A stretch of 64,000 nucleotides of DNA from Planctomycetota bacterium. GTDB lineage: Bacteria; Planctomycetota; Planctomycetia; Pirellulales; Lacipirellulaceae. This document shows, piece after piece, positions 18,809 to 28,149 of the stretch. The notes beneath the pieces were generated by a model. It was not told where the DNA came from, did no database searches, and saw nothing but the letters and a program-made list of their open reading frames with translations. Position numbers and translations under genes: made by a program. Position 1 is the first letter of the stretch. Each line of letters begins with the position of its first letter. Location of the stretch: the NCBI GenBank assembly GCA_029781135.1, contig JAKOXH010000019.1, positions 62,001 through 126,000 of the forward strand. The letters run 5' to 3'.

Positions 18809-20098
18809 ATGAATTACCCGGTCCACGAGTTTGATGGTGCAACCACTCGCGCATGCCGCCACGCCGCGTCGCGTCGCGGCACCATGTACATCCTCGTCAT
18901 GGGAGCGGCGGCCATCGTCTCGCTGATCGGCATGACCGGTCTCATGGTCGCCCGGCTCCAGTACCGGCAAACCATTCAAGCGCGCGATTGGCAAGAGGCC
19001 GGCGACCTCGCCCTATCGGCCATTGAAGTCGGCGTCCTCAAAATCAATGCCACGCCCACCTGGCGCACGACTTTCACCAACAATGCCGAATCCACGCCCA
19101 TCACGATGGGCGACGGCACCTTCACCTATAAATTCGTCGATGCCGCCCTCGGCATGTCGGCGGGCGACGGCAACCTCAACAATAACACCTACGACCCCGT
19201 GCGGCTCGTCGGCATCGGCCGCGTCGGCAACGCCGTGCGGGTCTACAGCGTGCTGCTCGTGGGCGATACGCCGCTCGATGTCCTCCGCACCACCGTGGCG
19301 ACGAGCGGCTATCTCAATAACGCGATTACCACGACCGCCGCGGGCGGCCCCCTCTCCACGAACGGCCTGTTTACCCGCGGCGACGTCGTCAACGGCAACG
19401 TCGAGGCCAACACCACGACCGGCGGCGCCGCCATTAACGGCACCCTGACCGCGCCCGCCACCGCCAAAGTATTTCCCGATAGAACCGTATTCGATGCCTA
19501 CAAACGCATGGCCACCACACTTACCTGGGGCGGTGGCGGATCGTGGACGATGAACGCTGCGCTTGTGAGCAATACCACGAACCCGTATGGTTCGACCGAC
19601 CCGAACGGCGTGTATTACATCAATGTGCCGACCAACAGCACGCTGAAGATCAAGGTCAGCCATATCAAGGGCACGTTCGTTATCGACTGCCAGGACAAGG
19701 GGAATGTGGAGGTCAGCCAACCCATTTATTGGGAGCCGAATTCCTCCGACCTACCGATTCTGCTAATTCGGCACCTCACAACCTCGTCTGCCCGCGACTT
19801 GCTCACGCCCCCGCCAGGCACGATTACCGAAGGCGCTACGACCTACAACTCACAACTCAATGGCCTAGTCCACATCATTGGCGCCACCGGCGCGCCCTCG
19901 GGCAATTTGGAAGTCAGCATGGGCACCGGCGGTTCATTTCGCGGCACGGTCATCGTCGATCAAGACGCCAAGATCCAAAACACGAGCGCCACGTTCGTTT
20001 GGAACATGAATCTCTTTTACTATCCGCCCGTCGGCTACACCACCGGGGCCACCATGCGAATCAGCCCCGGCACCCTGCGCTGGGAAGCCGCCCCGTAA
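18809..20098 (+). CDS. PilX/GspK-like pilus assembly protein
   Basis: A 429-residue protein at the end of the minor-pilin run. The N-terminus is a PilX-type leader: HAASRRGTMYILVMGAAAIV then a hydrophobic helix and RLQYRQTIQARDWQEAGDLA, which matches the helix of PilX/GspK N-terminal domains. It lacks the standard Glu5. The large C-terminal part is Gly/Thr/Asn-rich with repeated short beta strands (GLVHIIGATGAPSGNLEVSM, then GTGGSFRGTVIVDQDAKIQN), suggesting a beta-solenoid. GspK caps the pseudopilus tip, and that is the likely role. The start at 18809 was chosen because upstream sequence is a decayed repeat. No clear ribosome-binding site is visible. Confidence 0.72.
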   Translation: MNYPVHEFDGATTRACRHAASRRGTMYILVMGAAAIVSLIGMTGLMVARLQYRQTIQARDWQEAGDLALSAIEVGVLKINATPTWRTTFTNNAESTPITMGDGTFTYKFVDAALGMSAGDGNLNNNTYDPVRLVGIGRVGNAVRVYSVLLVGDTPLDVLRTTVATSGYLNNAITTTAAGGPLSTNGLFTRGDVVNGNVEANTTTGGAAINGTLTAPATAKVFPDRTVFDAYKRMATTLTWGGGGSWTMNAALVSNTTNPYGSTDPNGVYYINVPTNSTLKIKVSHIKGTFVIDCQDKGNVEVSQPIYWEPNSSDLPILLIRHLTTSSARDLLTPPPGTITEGATTYNSQLNGLVHIIGATGAPSGNLEVSMGTGGSFRGTVIVDQDAKIQNTSATFVWNMNLFYYPPVGYTTGATMRISPGTLRWEAAP

Positions 20099-20118
20099 AG
20101 CAGGTCCCGCTTGAATGT

Positions 20119-20143
20119 AGGTCCCGCTTGCCGAGCGGGACCT
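20119..20143. repeat. Single-arm hairpin (AGGTCCCGCT)
   Basis: AGGTCCCGCT pairs with AGCGGGACCT across the loop TGCCG, ten perfect base pairs. It lies 20 bases after the PilX-like stop and has no T-run, so it is not an obvious terminator. Confidence 0.8.
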
Positions 20144-20201
20144 GGCAGCGGTTCATACTCTGCGTTCGCTACGAGCTCGGCCGGGTGGCATGGCTTGGGC
20201 C

Positions 20202-20285
20202 GGGTGGCATGGCCTCGGAGGTACTCCGACGTGGCCATGTTTCTCGAGCGATTCCATGCTCACGCTGCGCGAGAGCATGCCACCC
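20202..20285. repeat. 84-base palindromic element GGGTGGCATG, copy 1
   Basis: The ends GGGTGGCATG and CATGCCACCC are complementary. Between them the left arm folds as CATGGCC/GGCCATG with an inner TCGGAG/CTCCGA stem, and the right arm as CATGCTC/GAGCATG. A second copy at 38408-38491 differs at four of 84 bases. A truncated copy of the left end precedes it at 20183-20201. Nothing coding is seen in the rest of 20099-20493. Confidence 0.88.
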
Positions 20286-20493
20286 GTCGTGCGATGTTGC
20301 CATTTCGCCACATGTTGCATCGCGGCAACGTTTCCAGAGTAACTGACCTCACGACCCCGAATCCGCATTAGTCACTAACTCACATTGCCAACACCACTTA
20401 CGTCGTGCCGCCCTTCACGATGGTGCTTCAGGCACGCCACTCGCATAAGTTTCGCCCACCTGATCTCCGCGAAACGTTTCCCGCGAGTCGTTC

Positions 20494-21381
20494 ATGCGCT
20501 TGCTCGTCGCCATTCCGGCCAATAACCGACTGCTCCTTCACCTTGCCGTGGTGGCAATCGCCTACGGCTTCGGGCCGTTCGCAATGGCGAAACCGGTCGA
20601 CGTCGAACTCACGGATGGCGACATCGTCACCGGCGAAGTCGACACCCAAACCGACGGCGAACGCCTCTGGTTGCGGCGCGAAGAAGCAGGCGTCGTCCTG
20701 TGCAGCGGCTACCCGTGGGACGAAGTGCAAGCCATTGACCGCGGACAGAATCGGCTCGTCGGCACCGCGATTCGGAAGGCCATCGATGAACTGAAGACGC
20801 CCACGAAAAGCGTCCTGGAAATCGTTCCAGTTACGCCGCCAGACGCGTCTGACTCAACGCCAACCAATCTTCCCCTTGCCGCCGCCAGGCCACGCATTGA
20901 ATCACTGCATATCGAAGCGCAGCTCGCCCGCTGGGGACGTGGAACCGCCAACGACGGTCTGCGCGTTTTCGTATTTCCGCTGTCCGCCGATGGTCAATTG
21001 GTGCCCGTTCGCGGCCAGCTCGATCTCTCGCTGTTTGCCGAAATCACCAACGCACGGGGCGGCGAGTATACTGTGCTACGACCCGAGTTCCGCGAAGTGG
21101 AAAACACGAGTGAGCTGGTGCGAATGAGCGATTTCGCGAATGGACCGGCCGTTTATCAGTTGCCGTTCCGCCGCTTCCACCCCGATGCCGATTTCGACAT
21201 CGCTCCTGGCGCTGTCGTCCACGCCCGCCTGGGTATTCCCGGCCAGGGCGTCTTCGAAGCCTCCGCCGACTGCGTCCCCACACGCAACTTCAGCCCCATC
21301 CGCGACCAACTGCAGCTCTACCAAGGCCAACGGTTCTTTACCAACGAACACGTGTATCTTCGCCCACAATTAACGCGGTGA
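20494..21381 (+). CDS. Secreted protein of unknown function
   Basis: A 295-residue protein with a signal-peptide-like N-terminus (LLLHLAVVAIAYGFGPFAMA, about residues 12-31). The mature part starts with a small beta domain (VDVELTDGDIVTGEVDTQTD) that looks like a tiny SH3-like or Sm-like fold often found in planctomycete secreted proteins. A C-terminal region (140-295) follows, with WGRGTANDGLRVFVFPLSAD and DLSLFAEITN motifs. I do not recognise a catalytic site. It lies on the same strand as the minor pilins but 395 bases downstream beyond repeats, and converges with the secretin gene, so a link to secretion is only positional. Confidence 0.6.
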   Translation: MRLLVAIPANNRLLLHLAVVAIAYGFGPFAMAKPVDVELTDGDIVTGEVDTQTDGERLWLRREEAGVVLCSGYPWDEVQAIDRGQNRLVGTAIRKAIDELKTPTKSVLEIVPVTPPDASDSTPTNLPLAAARPRIESLHIEAQLARWGRGTANDGLRVFVFPLSADGQLVPVRGQLDLSLFAEITNARGGEYTVLRPEFREVENTSELVRMSDFANGPAVYQLPFRRFHPDADFDIAPGAVVHARLGIPGQGVFEASADCVPTRNFSPIRDQLQLYQGQRFFTNEHVYLRPQLTR

Positions 21382-21503
21382 TTGAGTCAAATGGAGGCTG
21401 TGATTGGCAATTGTCTCACGCAGAGGCGCGGGGTACACAGCCCGGTCGTTGGCCGGAACCAGTTCAATTCAGTCAGACGCGATTTGTCGCCAGTTGCGAA
21501 TTC

Positions 21504-21607
21504 GCCACGAAGAACACAAAGAGCACAAAGAATGAGGCCGGAAAATTGAGACAATGAATACGGCCAAAACACCACACTTCTTTGTGGTTCTTCGTGTTCT
21601 TTGTGGC
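21504..21607. repeat. Inverted pair of CCACGAAGAACACAAAG-type arms
   Basis: GCCACGAAGAACACAAAG with its continuation (21504-21530) is answered by the near-exact reverse complement at 21580-21607. Here the arms are not self-complementary, unlike the other families. The 50-base spacer holds no feature. Confidence 0.75.
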
Positions 21608-21645
21608 AATTCCATGCTGCCTACAATGCATGGGGAAGATTGTTG

Positions 21646-21810
21646 TTACTTCTTCTTGCCCTTGGGCGGTTGTCGGCGCGTTTTCCGGCGGCGATCCTGC
21701 AACGAATTACTCGCCGCGCCACTCGCCTTGCCAGAACTCTTCTTCCGCCGATCGGGAAGTGCACGCTTTTCCAAGAGATGCAGAATATCTGGTGGCACCT
21801 TCGCAGCCAT
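21646..21810 (-). CDS. Small, very basic protein, unknown function
   Basis: A 54-residue frame on the minus strand starting MAAKVPPDILHLLEKRALPD and ending in a Lys/Arg-rich tail (DRRRKTRRQPPKGKKK). GGGGG lies 7-11 bases upstream of the ATG at 21810. Over a third of the residues are basic and there is no hydrophobic stretch, so a nucleic-acid-binding or ribosome-associated role is possible. It lies between the plus-strand gene ending 21381 and the secretin stop at 21870, on the same strand as the secretin. Confidence 0.6.
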   Translation of the reverse strand: MAAKVPPDILHLLEKRALPDRRKKSSGKASGAASNSLQDRRRKTRRQPPKGKKK

Positions 21811-21846
21811 TTGGAATCCCCCTCATTCTACCAAGCGAACTCTATT

Positions 21847-21863
21847 GGTGGGCGATGCCCACC
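21847..21863. repeat. GGTGGGC hairpin
   Basis: GGTGGGC-GAT-GCCCACC, seven perfect base pairs, lies seven bases after the secretin stop. It has no T-run but could weakly terminate the secretin transcript. Confidence 0.6.
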
Positions 21864-21869
21864 CTACGG

Positions 21870-23759
21870 TTATTCGTTACCGACCGTCGGCAACCGCTGC
21901 GGTTCGGGAGCATAATCCATCGACGGCAGCGGCTCCGTTTCCTGCGAGTTTTGCGGCGGCGCAAGTTTGAGCGGCTCCAAATCGGGATTGATCCCCGTGG
22001 CCTCAACGGTCGGATAGACTGGTTGGAGGCACGCCGCCGGCCCCACCGACCCAGCAGTTCGCACCACATGTTCGAGCGGCTGGTGATGCCATGGCCATTC
22101 TCGCGCCGTATCCGGCTCCCATTGATGTCGCTCCACCTGATGCAGATCACGCTCGACCAGCGGCGTCATCGCCCGGTTCAACTCAATGCAGTCTGGCTGG
22201 CGCGTGCCGGTCGCTTCAGGAATAATCCGCGGCAGCAGCGCGATGATCGTTTCGGTGCGCTTGCGAGAAATGGTCCGCCGCTGGAAGAACCACCCCACAT
22301 ATCTGGCATCTCCCAACAGCGGCAACTTGCTCACCGTTTCGGAGTCGCCTTCCTTGATCAAACCGCCGATCACTAGCGCCTCGCCATCGCCCAGCAATAC
22401 CTTCGTGTTGACTTCCGTGGTGTTGCTATCGGGCAGGCCGGTGGCCGAATTGACTTGCCCGTCGGAAACTTCCGGTTTAACATCCAGCAGCACCTGGCCG
22501 TCGGCAGTGATATTCGGCGTGACTTTCAAAATCACGCCGGTCTCCAGGAACTGCACATTTTCCAGCGTCGAGGTCTGCGTCGTCTGCAGCGTTTTGTAGC
22601 CCAGCTTTTGCCCCACTTGAATCTTGGATTCCTGGCCATTGAGCACCGCCACCTTGGGCGTGGCCAATGTCTTGGCATCCGTAATTGTCGTCAGGCATTG
22701 AATCAAGGCGTTCAAATCGGTGCCTTTAATCTTGAGAAACGACGCCGTCGTCGCCGTGGGATCGGCGAACCCGATTTGCCCCAATGTCACGTCGGCACCG
22801 GCAATAGCCAAGATCGCCTGAAAGTTGACGCCGTGGGCGTAATCGCCTTTGAGGTCCACCTGCAGCACGTGGGCTTCCACGAGCACCTGTCGCGGCGGCT
22901 GATCGACTTGCTGAATATAGTTGGCCACACGTGCGACGTAAGCCGGCATATCTTGCACGACAACTTGCTCGGCTGCCTTGCGCTGGTCGGTCGGACTGGT
23001 TTGATTCACAAAACTTGTGCCGACCGGCGACAGCATCCCCTTCACCACTTTGTCGACGTCGTTCGCCAACACGTAGTTCAGCGTGAAGACCTGCACAACC
23101 TGGCCTTGCAGAATCGGCGATGAGCTCTTTTGGTCGCCAATCGCCGTGACGAGAATGATGCCGTTCTGGCGTGCCCACGTGTAACCGTTGATCAGCGTGA
23201 TTGCGTCGAGCGCCTGTTCCAGCGTCACGTTGTTGAGTGTCACGCTGATGGGCTGCGTCACCTGGTCGGCCGTTACGATATTGAGCCGATGCTGTTCCGC
23301 CAGCAACGCCAACACCACGTTCAGCGGCGCCTCGCGCACCTTCAGCGTGATGCGATCGTTGCCGTTGGTGATCTGCACTTTCTCGCGCCACGACGGGTCG
23401 TTCAGCGGCAAATGCACGGCCGTGCCAGGTTGGGCCGGCGGCGGCAGATTCTCAACGGTGGCGCCCGAGGGCTGCGACTTCTCGACCGGCGCTGGTGGCG
23501 TATTCGCTTTCTGCAATCCTCGGGACTGCCACGGAGTTGGCGTGCCGGACGACGGCGATTGCGGAGGCGTGGGCAACACCGGCGTTGGTGACGGCGCAGC
23601 CGGCGCCGAGCTCGGTGTGGAAGTCGAACTTGCCGTCGGCTCCGCGGCAATCGCGGCCTTCGGCCAGCTCGCGACGGCCAATACGCCACACCATGCCAGT
23701 GGCAGCGAAATCGCCACGCATCGAATTGCCTTCCACGGATGAAGCCAACAGTGCGACAA
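21870..23759 (-). CDS. gspD: Secretin (GspD/PilQ-type) outer membrane channel
   Basis: A 629-residue secretin. The signal-peptide core is VAISLPLAWCGVLAVA, followed by a Pro/Ser/Thr-rich linker (40-115), an STN-like domain (about 135-205; VREAPLNVVLALLAEQHRLN), a NolW/N domain (about 225-305) and the secretin core (about 310-500). The core carries the family signature VNTKVLLGDGEALVIGGLI, then the PLLGDARYVGWFF strand. A C-terminal extension of about 120 residues follows the barrel. No S-domain or pilotin is recognisable. The start is uncertain: TTG at 23759, or GTG at 23717, which has AAGG upstream. It forms the outer-membrane pore for the platform at 5443-11450 but is transcribed separately, about 10 kb away. 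Confidence 0.92.
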   Translation of the reverse strand: MSHCWLHPWKAIRCVAISLPLAWCGVLAVASWPKAAIAAEPTASSTSTPSSAPAAPSPTPVLPTPPQSPSSGTPTPWQSRGLQKANTPPAPVEKSQPSGATVENLPPPAQPGTAVHLPLNDPSWREKVQITNGNDRITLKVREAPLNVVLALLAEQHRLNIVTADQVTQPISVTLNNVTLEQALDAITLINGYTWARQNGIILVTAIGDQKSSSPILQGQVVQVFTLNYVLANDVDKVVKGMLSPVGTSFVNQTSPTDQRKAAEQVVVQDMPAYVARVANYIQQVDQPPRQVLVEAHVLQVDLKGDYAHGVNFQAILAIAGADVTLGQIGFADPTATTASFLKIKGTDLNALIQCLTTITDAKTLATPKVAVLNGQESKIQVGQKLGYKTLQTTQTSTLENVQFLETGVILKVTPNITADGQVLLDVKPEVSDGQVNSATGLPDSNTTEVNTKVLLGDGEALVIGGLIKEGDSETVSKLPLLGDARYVGWFFQRRTISRKRTETIIALLPRIIPEATGTRQPDCIELNRAMTPLVERDLHQVERHQWEPDTAREWPWHHQPLEHVVRTAGSVGPAACLQPVYPTVEATGINPDLEPLKLAPPQNSQETEPLPSMDYAPEPQRLPTVGNE

Positions 23760-24195
23760 GACTTAATCCACCGCGGGAATTGTCCCCGCATCCGCACCCG
23801 GGTGCGCGCGTTTCGGAAAAGTTGCCATAATAGCCACTTGGTTGCGGCAGTTTCCTGGCCGGCATGGCTATCGTGAACGTGTGTGAAAAGTTTCCGCCAT
23901 CATCCTTTATCGGAATAGGCAGGATTGAGAACCAGCGTATTATCAATCGCGTGCTTGCTGACATCCTATTCGTGGGAGAATGACAGCACTCGGTGCAGTG
24001 CGTAGCGGCATTGCTGTCGCGGTCAAACGATCGGACGGCCGGGCGAATATCGCTTATAATCGAACGTCGCCAACAATTCGTTCAATTCGTTGGTGCAATC
24101 GTCGCATTCCGGCTGCGCGTGTGGTAGCTGCATTGGACCGGCGGATCGGTTGCTGTCGCGACCACGTGCATCATTCCAGAAGATCGACCGCATCC
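23760..24195. other. Divergent intergenic region, secretin / U32 gene
   Basis: The 436 bases contain no recognisable gene and no strong palindrome. It must carry the promoters of the secretin (minus) and of the U32 peptidase gene (plus). Upstream in-frame codons from 23980 look like leader and not protein. Confidence 0.4.
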
Positions 24196-26733
24196 ATGGC
24201 GCAACCTATCAACTTGGCTTCGGCGAAGGGTGAGCATGCGCCGTCTGCCGCCACCGCTATTGAGAGCATGCACAACCTGGAATTGCTTGCACCCGCAGGC
24301 GATCGATTGTGCGTGACGGCTGCCGTCGAAAACGGCGCCGATGCCGTGTACTTTGGTTTGGAATGCGGTTTCAACGCGCGCGTGCGAGCGACTAATCTGC
24401 ACCTCGACACGCTGCCCGAAGTCATGGCCTTCCTGCACGAGCGGGGCGTGCGGGGTTACGTCGCGCTCAATACGCTCGTCTTTCCTTCCGAGCTAGAAAC
24501 CGTCGAAAGACACATCGTCGCACTTACCAATGCGGGCGTTGATGCCGTGTTGGTTCAAGACCTTGGACTTGCGCGGCTGCTTCGCGTCGTCAGCCCAGAA
24601 CTTGCGCTTCATGCCTCCACTCAGATGACGCTCACGAGCGGCGAGTGTATTCAGGCGGTCGAGGAATTAGGAATTCGACGTGTCGTGTTGGCCCGCGAGT
24701 TATCGATTCCCGAGATTCGCACGATTCGGCAGCAAACCGCCATTGAGCTGGAAGTGTTTGTTCACGGGGCACTCTGCGTCGCGTATTCGGGACAATGCCT
24801 GACCAGTGAATCGCTCGGCGGTCGGAGTGCGAATCGGGGGCACTGTGCCCAGGCATGCCGGCTTCCTTACGACTTAGTGTGTGACGGGCAGGATGTGGAC
24901 TTGGGCGACGTCAAGTATTTACTCAGCCCGCAGGATTTGGCGGCGTATGAATTGGTGCCTGAACTCATCGCGGCTGGCATTACGAGCTTTAAGATCGAAG
25001 GGCGACTGAAGACGCCCGAATATGTCGCCAATATCACGCGGCACTATCGGCGTGCGTTGGATGCCGCTGCCACCGGTTTCCAGGCAAAGTTTACTGAGCA
25101 AGACGTTGCAGAAATGGAGTTGTCGTTTTCGCGTGGTTTTTCGCCGGGGTGGTTACGCGGGTGCGATCACAAGATGCTCGTCCCCGGCCTCAGTTCGGCG
25201 AAGCGCGGCATCTTGGTTGGAGAAGTGAAGGCAGTGCGCGGCCACCGCGTTGTCGTGAATGCACAGCGAGTTCTCGCGCCCGGCGATGGCGTCGTCTTTG
25301 CCGGAAGTCGAGCAGAGGGCGACGAACAAGGCGGACGCATCTATGAAGTAACAGCGCGGGGCAATGAGCTGGAGATTTCTTTCGGCCGGGAGGCAGTTGA
25401 CTTAAGACGTTTGCACAGCGGTCAACAGATTTGGCAGACCGATGATCCGAAGCTTACCGCGAAATTGAGAAAGACATTTTCAGGTAATACGCCGCAACGC
25501 CGCGTGGGGGTCGACATGACGGTGCGCGCTGCTGTCGGTGAAAGGTTGCGTGTTGGGGCGCGGGCCGACAACGGTGCGACTTGCACAGTGGAATCGTGCG
25601 AGCTGCTTTCCGCCGCAACCAAGCACCCGCTCACCCCGCAACTGCTTGAGCAACAATTCGGACGGCTCGGCAAGACGGTATACAAACTGCGGCAACTGGA
25701 CGCGGATATCACCGGCACGCCCATGACGCCATTAAGTGTGCTCGGGAAATTACGTCATCACGTAATCGAACAGCTCGCGGCCTCGATCGCAACGCCGCCA
25801 TCGCGACGCACCGCACCGCAAGAGACCGTCGTATTACCGATTCCTGACGATGCATTTGCGGTCTCGCCCGAGCCGCCCACTTTGCATGTATTGTGTCGAA
25901 CGATGGAACAAGTGCAGGCGGCCTGCAACGCGGGCTGTCGTAGTCTGATCGCCGATTTCCAAGATATTCGCGAATACCGCGCCGCCGTGGAAACGGCAAA
26001 ACGCTCGAGTGCCACGATGTATCTCGCCACGCCGCGGATTCAAAAGCCAGGCGAAATGGGCGTGTTTCGCGCACTTACGAAGCACGGGGCCGCCGGGCTC
26101 CTCGTTCGCAATATGGCGGCAGTGGCGTACTGTATGGAACATGGAATTCCATTCCGCTGCGATTACTCCCTCAACGCGGCCAACCAGTGGACGGTCGACT
26201 ATTTGCGCGGGCGCGGCGCCGAGCGTGTCACGGTGTCGTACGACTTGAATCGCGACCAACTGCTCGATCTGGTTGCCGTGACGCCGCCCGCCTGGTTGGA
26301 AGTCGTGATTCATCAGCACATGCCGCTGTTTCATATGGAGCATTGCGTCTTCTGCGCGGTGCTTTCGCCCGGTACCAATAAAACGAACTGCGGCCGCCCC
26401 TGCGACGAACATGACGTGCGGTTGCGCGACCGCGTCGGTATGGAGCATGTATTGCACGCGGATGTCGGCTGCCGCAATACGCTCTTCAACGCTCTACCGC
26501 AGAGCGCCGCCGAAATCGTGCCGACTCTGTTGTCTCGCGGCGTGCGCGACTTCCGCGTCGAGTTCTTGACCGAAGATGCGACTGCGACGCGCGAGGTCAT
26601 CGTACTCTATCAGGAACTGCTCGCCGGCCGGGTGACCGGCAAGCATGTTTGGCAGCAGTTGCGGGCCTCCAATCGGGTGGGTGTGACGCGCGGCACGTTG
26701 GAAGAACGGCGAAATCCGCTAGCAGTTCTTTGA
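24196..26733 (+). CDS. U32 family peptidase (RlhA/YdcP-like)
   Basis: An 845-residue member of the U32 family. The first domain begins LELLAPAGDRLCVTAAVENG (about residue 27), with the TIM-barrel core LHASTQMTLTSGECIQAVEE and the cysteine-bearing signature GQCLTSESLGGRSANRGHC, then QACRLPYDL. The long C-terminal part (about 350-845) includes the domain found in RlhA-type members and a second Cys cluster near HMEHCVFCAVLS. RlhA makes 5-hydroxycytidine in 23S rRNA, while other members act on tRNA or ubiquinone. Which substrate this one has cannot be told. E. coli RlhA is about 650 residues, so this one is longer. The start at 24196 is a choice among several ATGs, and 24268 is also possible. Confidence 0.85.
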   Translation: MAQPINLASAKGEHAPSAATAIESMHNLELLAPAGDRLCVTAAVENGADAVYFGLECGFNARVRATNLHLDTLPEVMAFLHERGVRGYVALNTLVFPSELETVERHIVALTNAGVDAVLVQDLGLARLLRVVSPELALHASTQMTLTSGECIQAVEELGIRRVVLARELSIPEIRTIRQQTAIELEVFVHGALCVAYSGQCLTSESLGGRSANRGHCAQACRLPYDLVCDGQDVDLGDVKYLLSPQDLAAYELVPELIAAGITSFKIEGRLKTPEYVANITRHYRRALDAAATGFQAKFTEQDVAEMELSFSRGFSPGWLRGCDHKMLVPGLSSAKRGILVGEVKAVRGHRVVVNAQRVLAPGDGVVFAGSRAEGDEQGGRIYEVTARGNELEISFGREAVDLRRLHSGQQIWQTDDPKLTAKLRKTFSGNTPQRRVGVDMTVRAAVGERLRVGARADNGATCTVESCELLSAATKHPLTPQLLEQQFGRLGKTVYKLRQLDADITGTPMTPLSVLGKLRHHVIEQLAASIATPPSRRTAPQETVVLPIPDDAFAVSPEPPTLHVLCRTMEQVQAACNAGCRSLIADFQDIREYRAAVETAKRSSATMYLATPRIQKPGEMGVFRALTKHGAAGLLVRNMAAVAYCMEHGIPFRCDYSLNAANQWTVDYLRGRGAERVTVSYDLNRDQLLDLVAVTPPAWLEVVIHQHMPLFHMEHCVFCAVLSPGTNKTNCGRPCDEHDVRLRDRVGMEHVLHADVGCRNTLFNALPQSAAEIVPTLLSRGVRDFRVEFLTEDATATREVIVLYQELLAGRVTGKHVWQQLRASNRVGVTRGTLEERRNPLAVL

Positions 26734-26997
26734 CGCAAACGAACTTGTGCAGCGCGACCGAACTGGGCCATAGGCAGATGTAGTTTTGTTTGGACAGGAA
26801 TTGTCGACTCGATTAAATTAATGAGATTGCATCGCGTCGTGGCTGCGGGCACGCCACACGCAGGGAACATACGGACACTCTCGCCAGCTCGCATATTCTT
26901 GAAGCTTCACGCTTGCGCACGACGAAACGTCGTTCCAGCAGGATGCTGAGAATAGTTCTACCATAGCTCGACGATGAGTTACCTACGGAGGAGAGTC

Positions 26998-28023
26998 ATG
27001 CATCGTCGCCTATTTGCCACTGCCACGTTCATTGTTGCCCTCGCGTGTGCTTGCTGCGAAGTTTCCGCCGCGCTCATCGTCGATCCGCCGCAACCCCTCA
27101 CGCGACGCGTTACCGTACAGCTGATCCAAACAGCGCTCGATAACGGCACGTCGCCAGCCACCGTGTTTGGAGATGCGACGCAGCGCGCCAGCATTGAATC
27201 GAGCATTGACCGAATTTGGGCCCAAGCCGGTATTGATGTTGATATTCTGCCGCCGATCAATCGCTACAACAACACGTTTGCCTACCAGGGCACGGCAGGC
27301 GCCGGCACGCGGCCCCAGGCGGACCTGGAGACCATCCTCACCAATGCGAATAGCGCCGGCGGAATCCTTAATTCCGATACGCGGGTGCTGAATCTGTTCT
27401 TGGTAAACGTCGTGCCAGGATTTGTCCCCCTTACCGAGTGGCAGGTGGCGGGGTTAGCCAACGTCGGGCGTGCTGGCAGCACGGGCCATATCGGCATCGC
27501 TGGATTTGTCGGCGACAACTTGCTTTCCTCGCCAGAAAATCTGGACATTGTGGCCGGCGTTATGGCTCATGAAATCGGGCATAACCTGGGGCTCAGCCAC
27601 ACCGCAAACGGCATCGCGAATTTGATGAGCGGCAGCAACGGGACATCGCAACAGTTGACGTCCGCGCAAATTTCCACGGTATTGGCCTCGAATTATTCCC
27701 GCACATTTACGACTCCCATCACGGGCGATTACAACGCCAACGGCAGCGTCGATGCCTCCGACTACATTCTTTGGCGAAATACTGCCAACCGAACCGGCAG
27801 TGGCTCGGCCGCCGATGGCAATGGCAGTGGCTCAGTCGATGCGGTCGACTACAGTATTTGGCGCGCGCACTTTAACAATGTGAGAGGCGTCGGCGGGGCA
27901 GGTGCCGGGCTGAACGCAACAGATTTCAACGCCCTGACTGCCATGCCAGAGCCGTCGGTGTTAGTATTGATACTGTCGATTCTACCTTGGATGATGCGGC
28001 GCGGTCCTCGCCGAGCAGGATGA
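26998..28023 (+). CDS. Secreted zinc metalloprotease with dockerin repeats
   Basis: A 341-residue protein starting at 26998 behind a perfect GGAGGAG. A signal peptide (about 1-25) precedes a metzincin-like domain with the zinc motif HEIGHNLGLSH (His191, Glu192, His195, His201) and a Met-turn candidate at Met210 (NLMSG). Two dockerin-type calcium repeats follow: GDYNANGSVDASDYILWRNT at about 243 and DGNGSGSVDAVDYSIWRAHF at about 273. The tail MPEPSVLVLILSILPWMMRR is a PEP-CTERM-like sorting signal. The protein is therefore exported, probably anchored or processed at the surface, and may attach to other components by the dockerin-like part. It seems monocistronic. Confidence 0.87.
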   Translation: MHRRLFATATFIVALACACCEVSAALIVDPPQPLTRRVTVQLIQTALDNGTSPATVFGDATQRASIESSIDRIWAQAGIDVDILPPINRYNNTFAYQGTAGAGTRPQADLETILTNANSAGGILNSDTRVLNLFLVNVVPGFVPLTEWQVAGLANVGRAGSTGHIGIAGFVGDNLLSSPENLDIVAGVMAHEIGHNLGLSHTANGIANLMSGSNGTSQQLTSAQISTVLASNYSRTFTTPITGDYNANGSVDASDYILWRNTANRTGSGSAADGNGSGSVDAVDYSIWRAHFNNVRGVGGAGAGLNATDFNALTAMPEPSVLVLILSILPWMMRRGPRRAG

Positions 28024-28088
28024 AGGAGACGCCGGCAACGGCGAAAAATATGCTGCATTCAGTGAAAATTGATTCCATTTTGTGGTGC

Positions 28089-28114
28089 CATGCCCACGGC
28101 TCGGCGTGGGCATG
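28089..28114. repeat. Single-arm hairpin CATGCCCACG
   Basis: CATGCCCACG-GCTCGG-CGTGGGCATG, ten perfect base pairs. It is a solo version of one arm of the element at 33920-33996 and lies in the convergent gap between 28023 and 28150. Confidence 0.82.
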
Positions 28115-28149
28115 TGAAGTCTAGCGGCATTGCCTGAAATACTACGGCG

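Noticed and set aside
19013..19720. A 235-codon minus-strand frame rich in Val/Asp/Ala/Gly
   Set aside because: It is a mirror of the low-complexity PilX-like gene; it has no ribosome-binding site and no motif.
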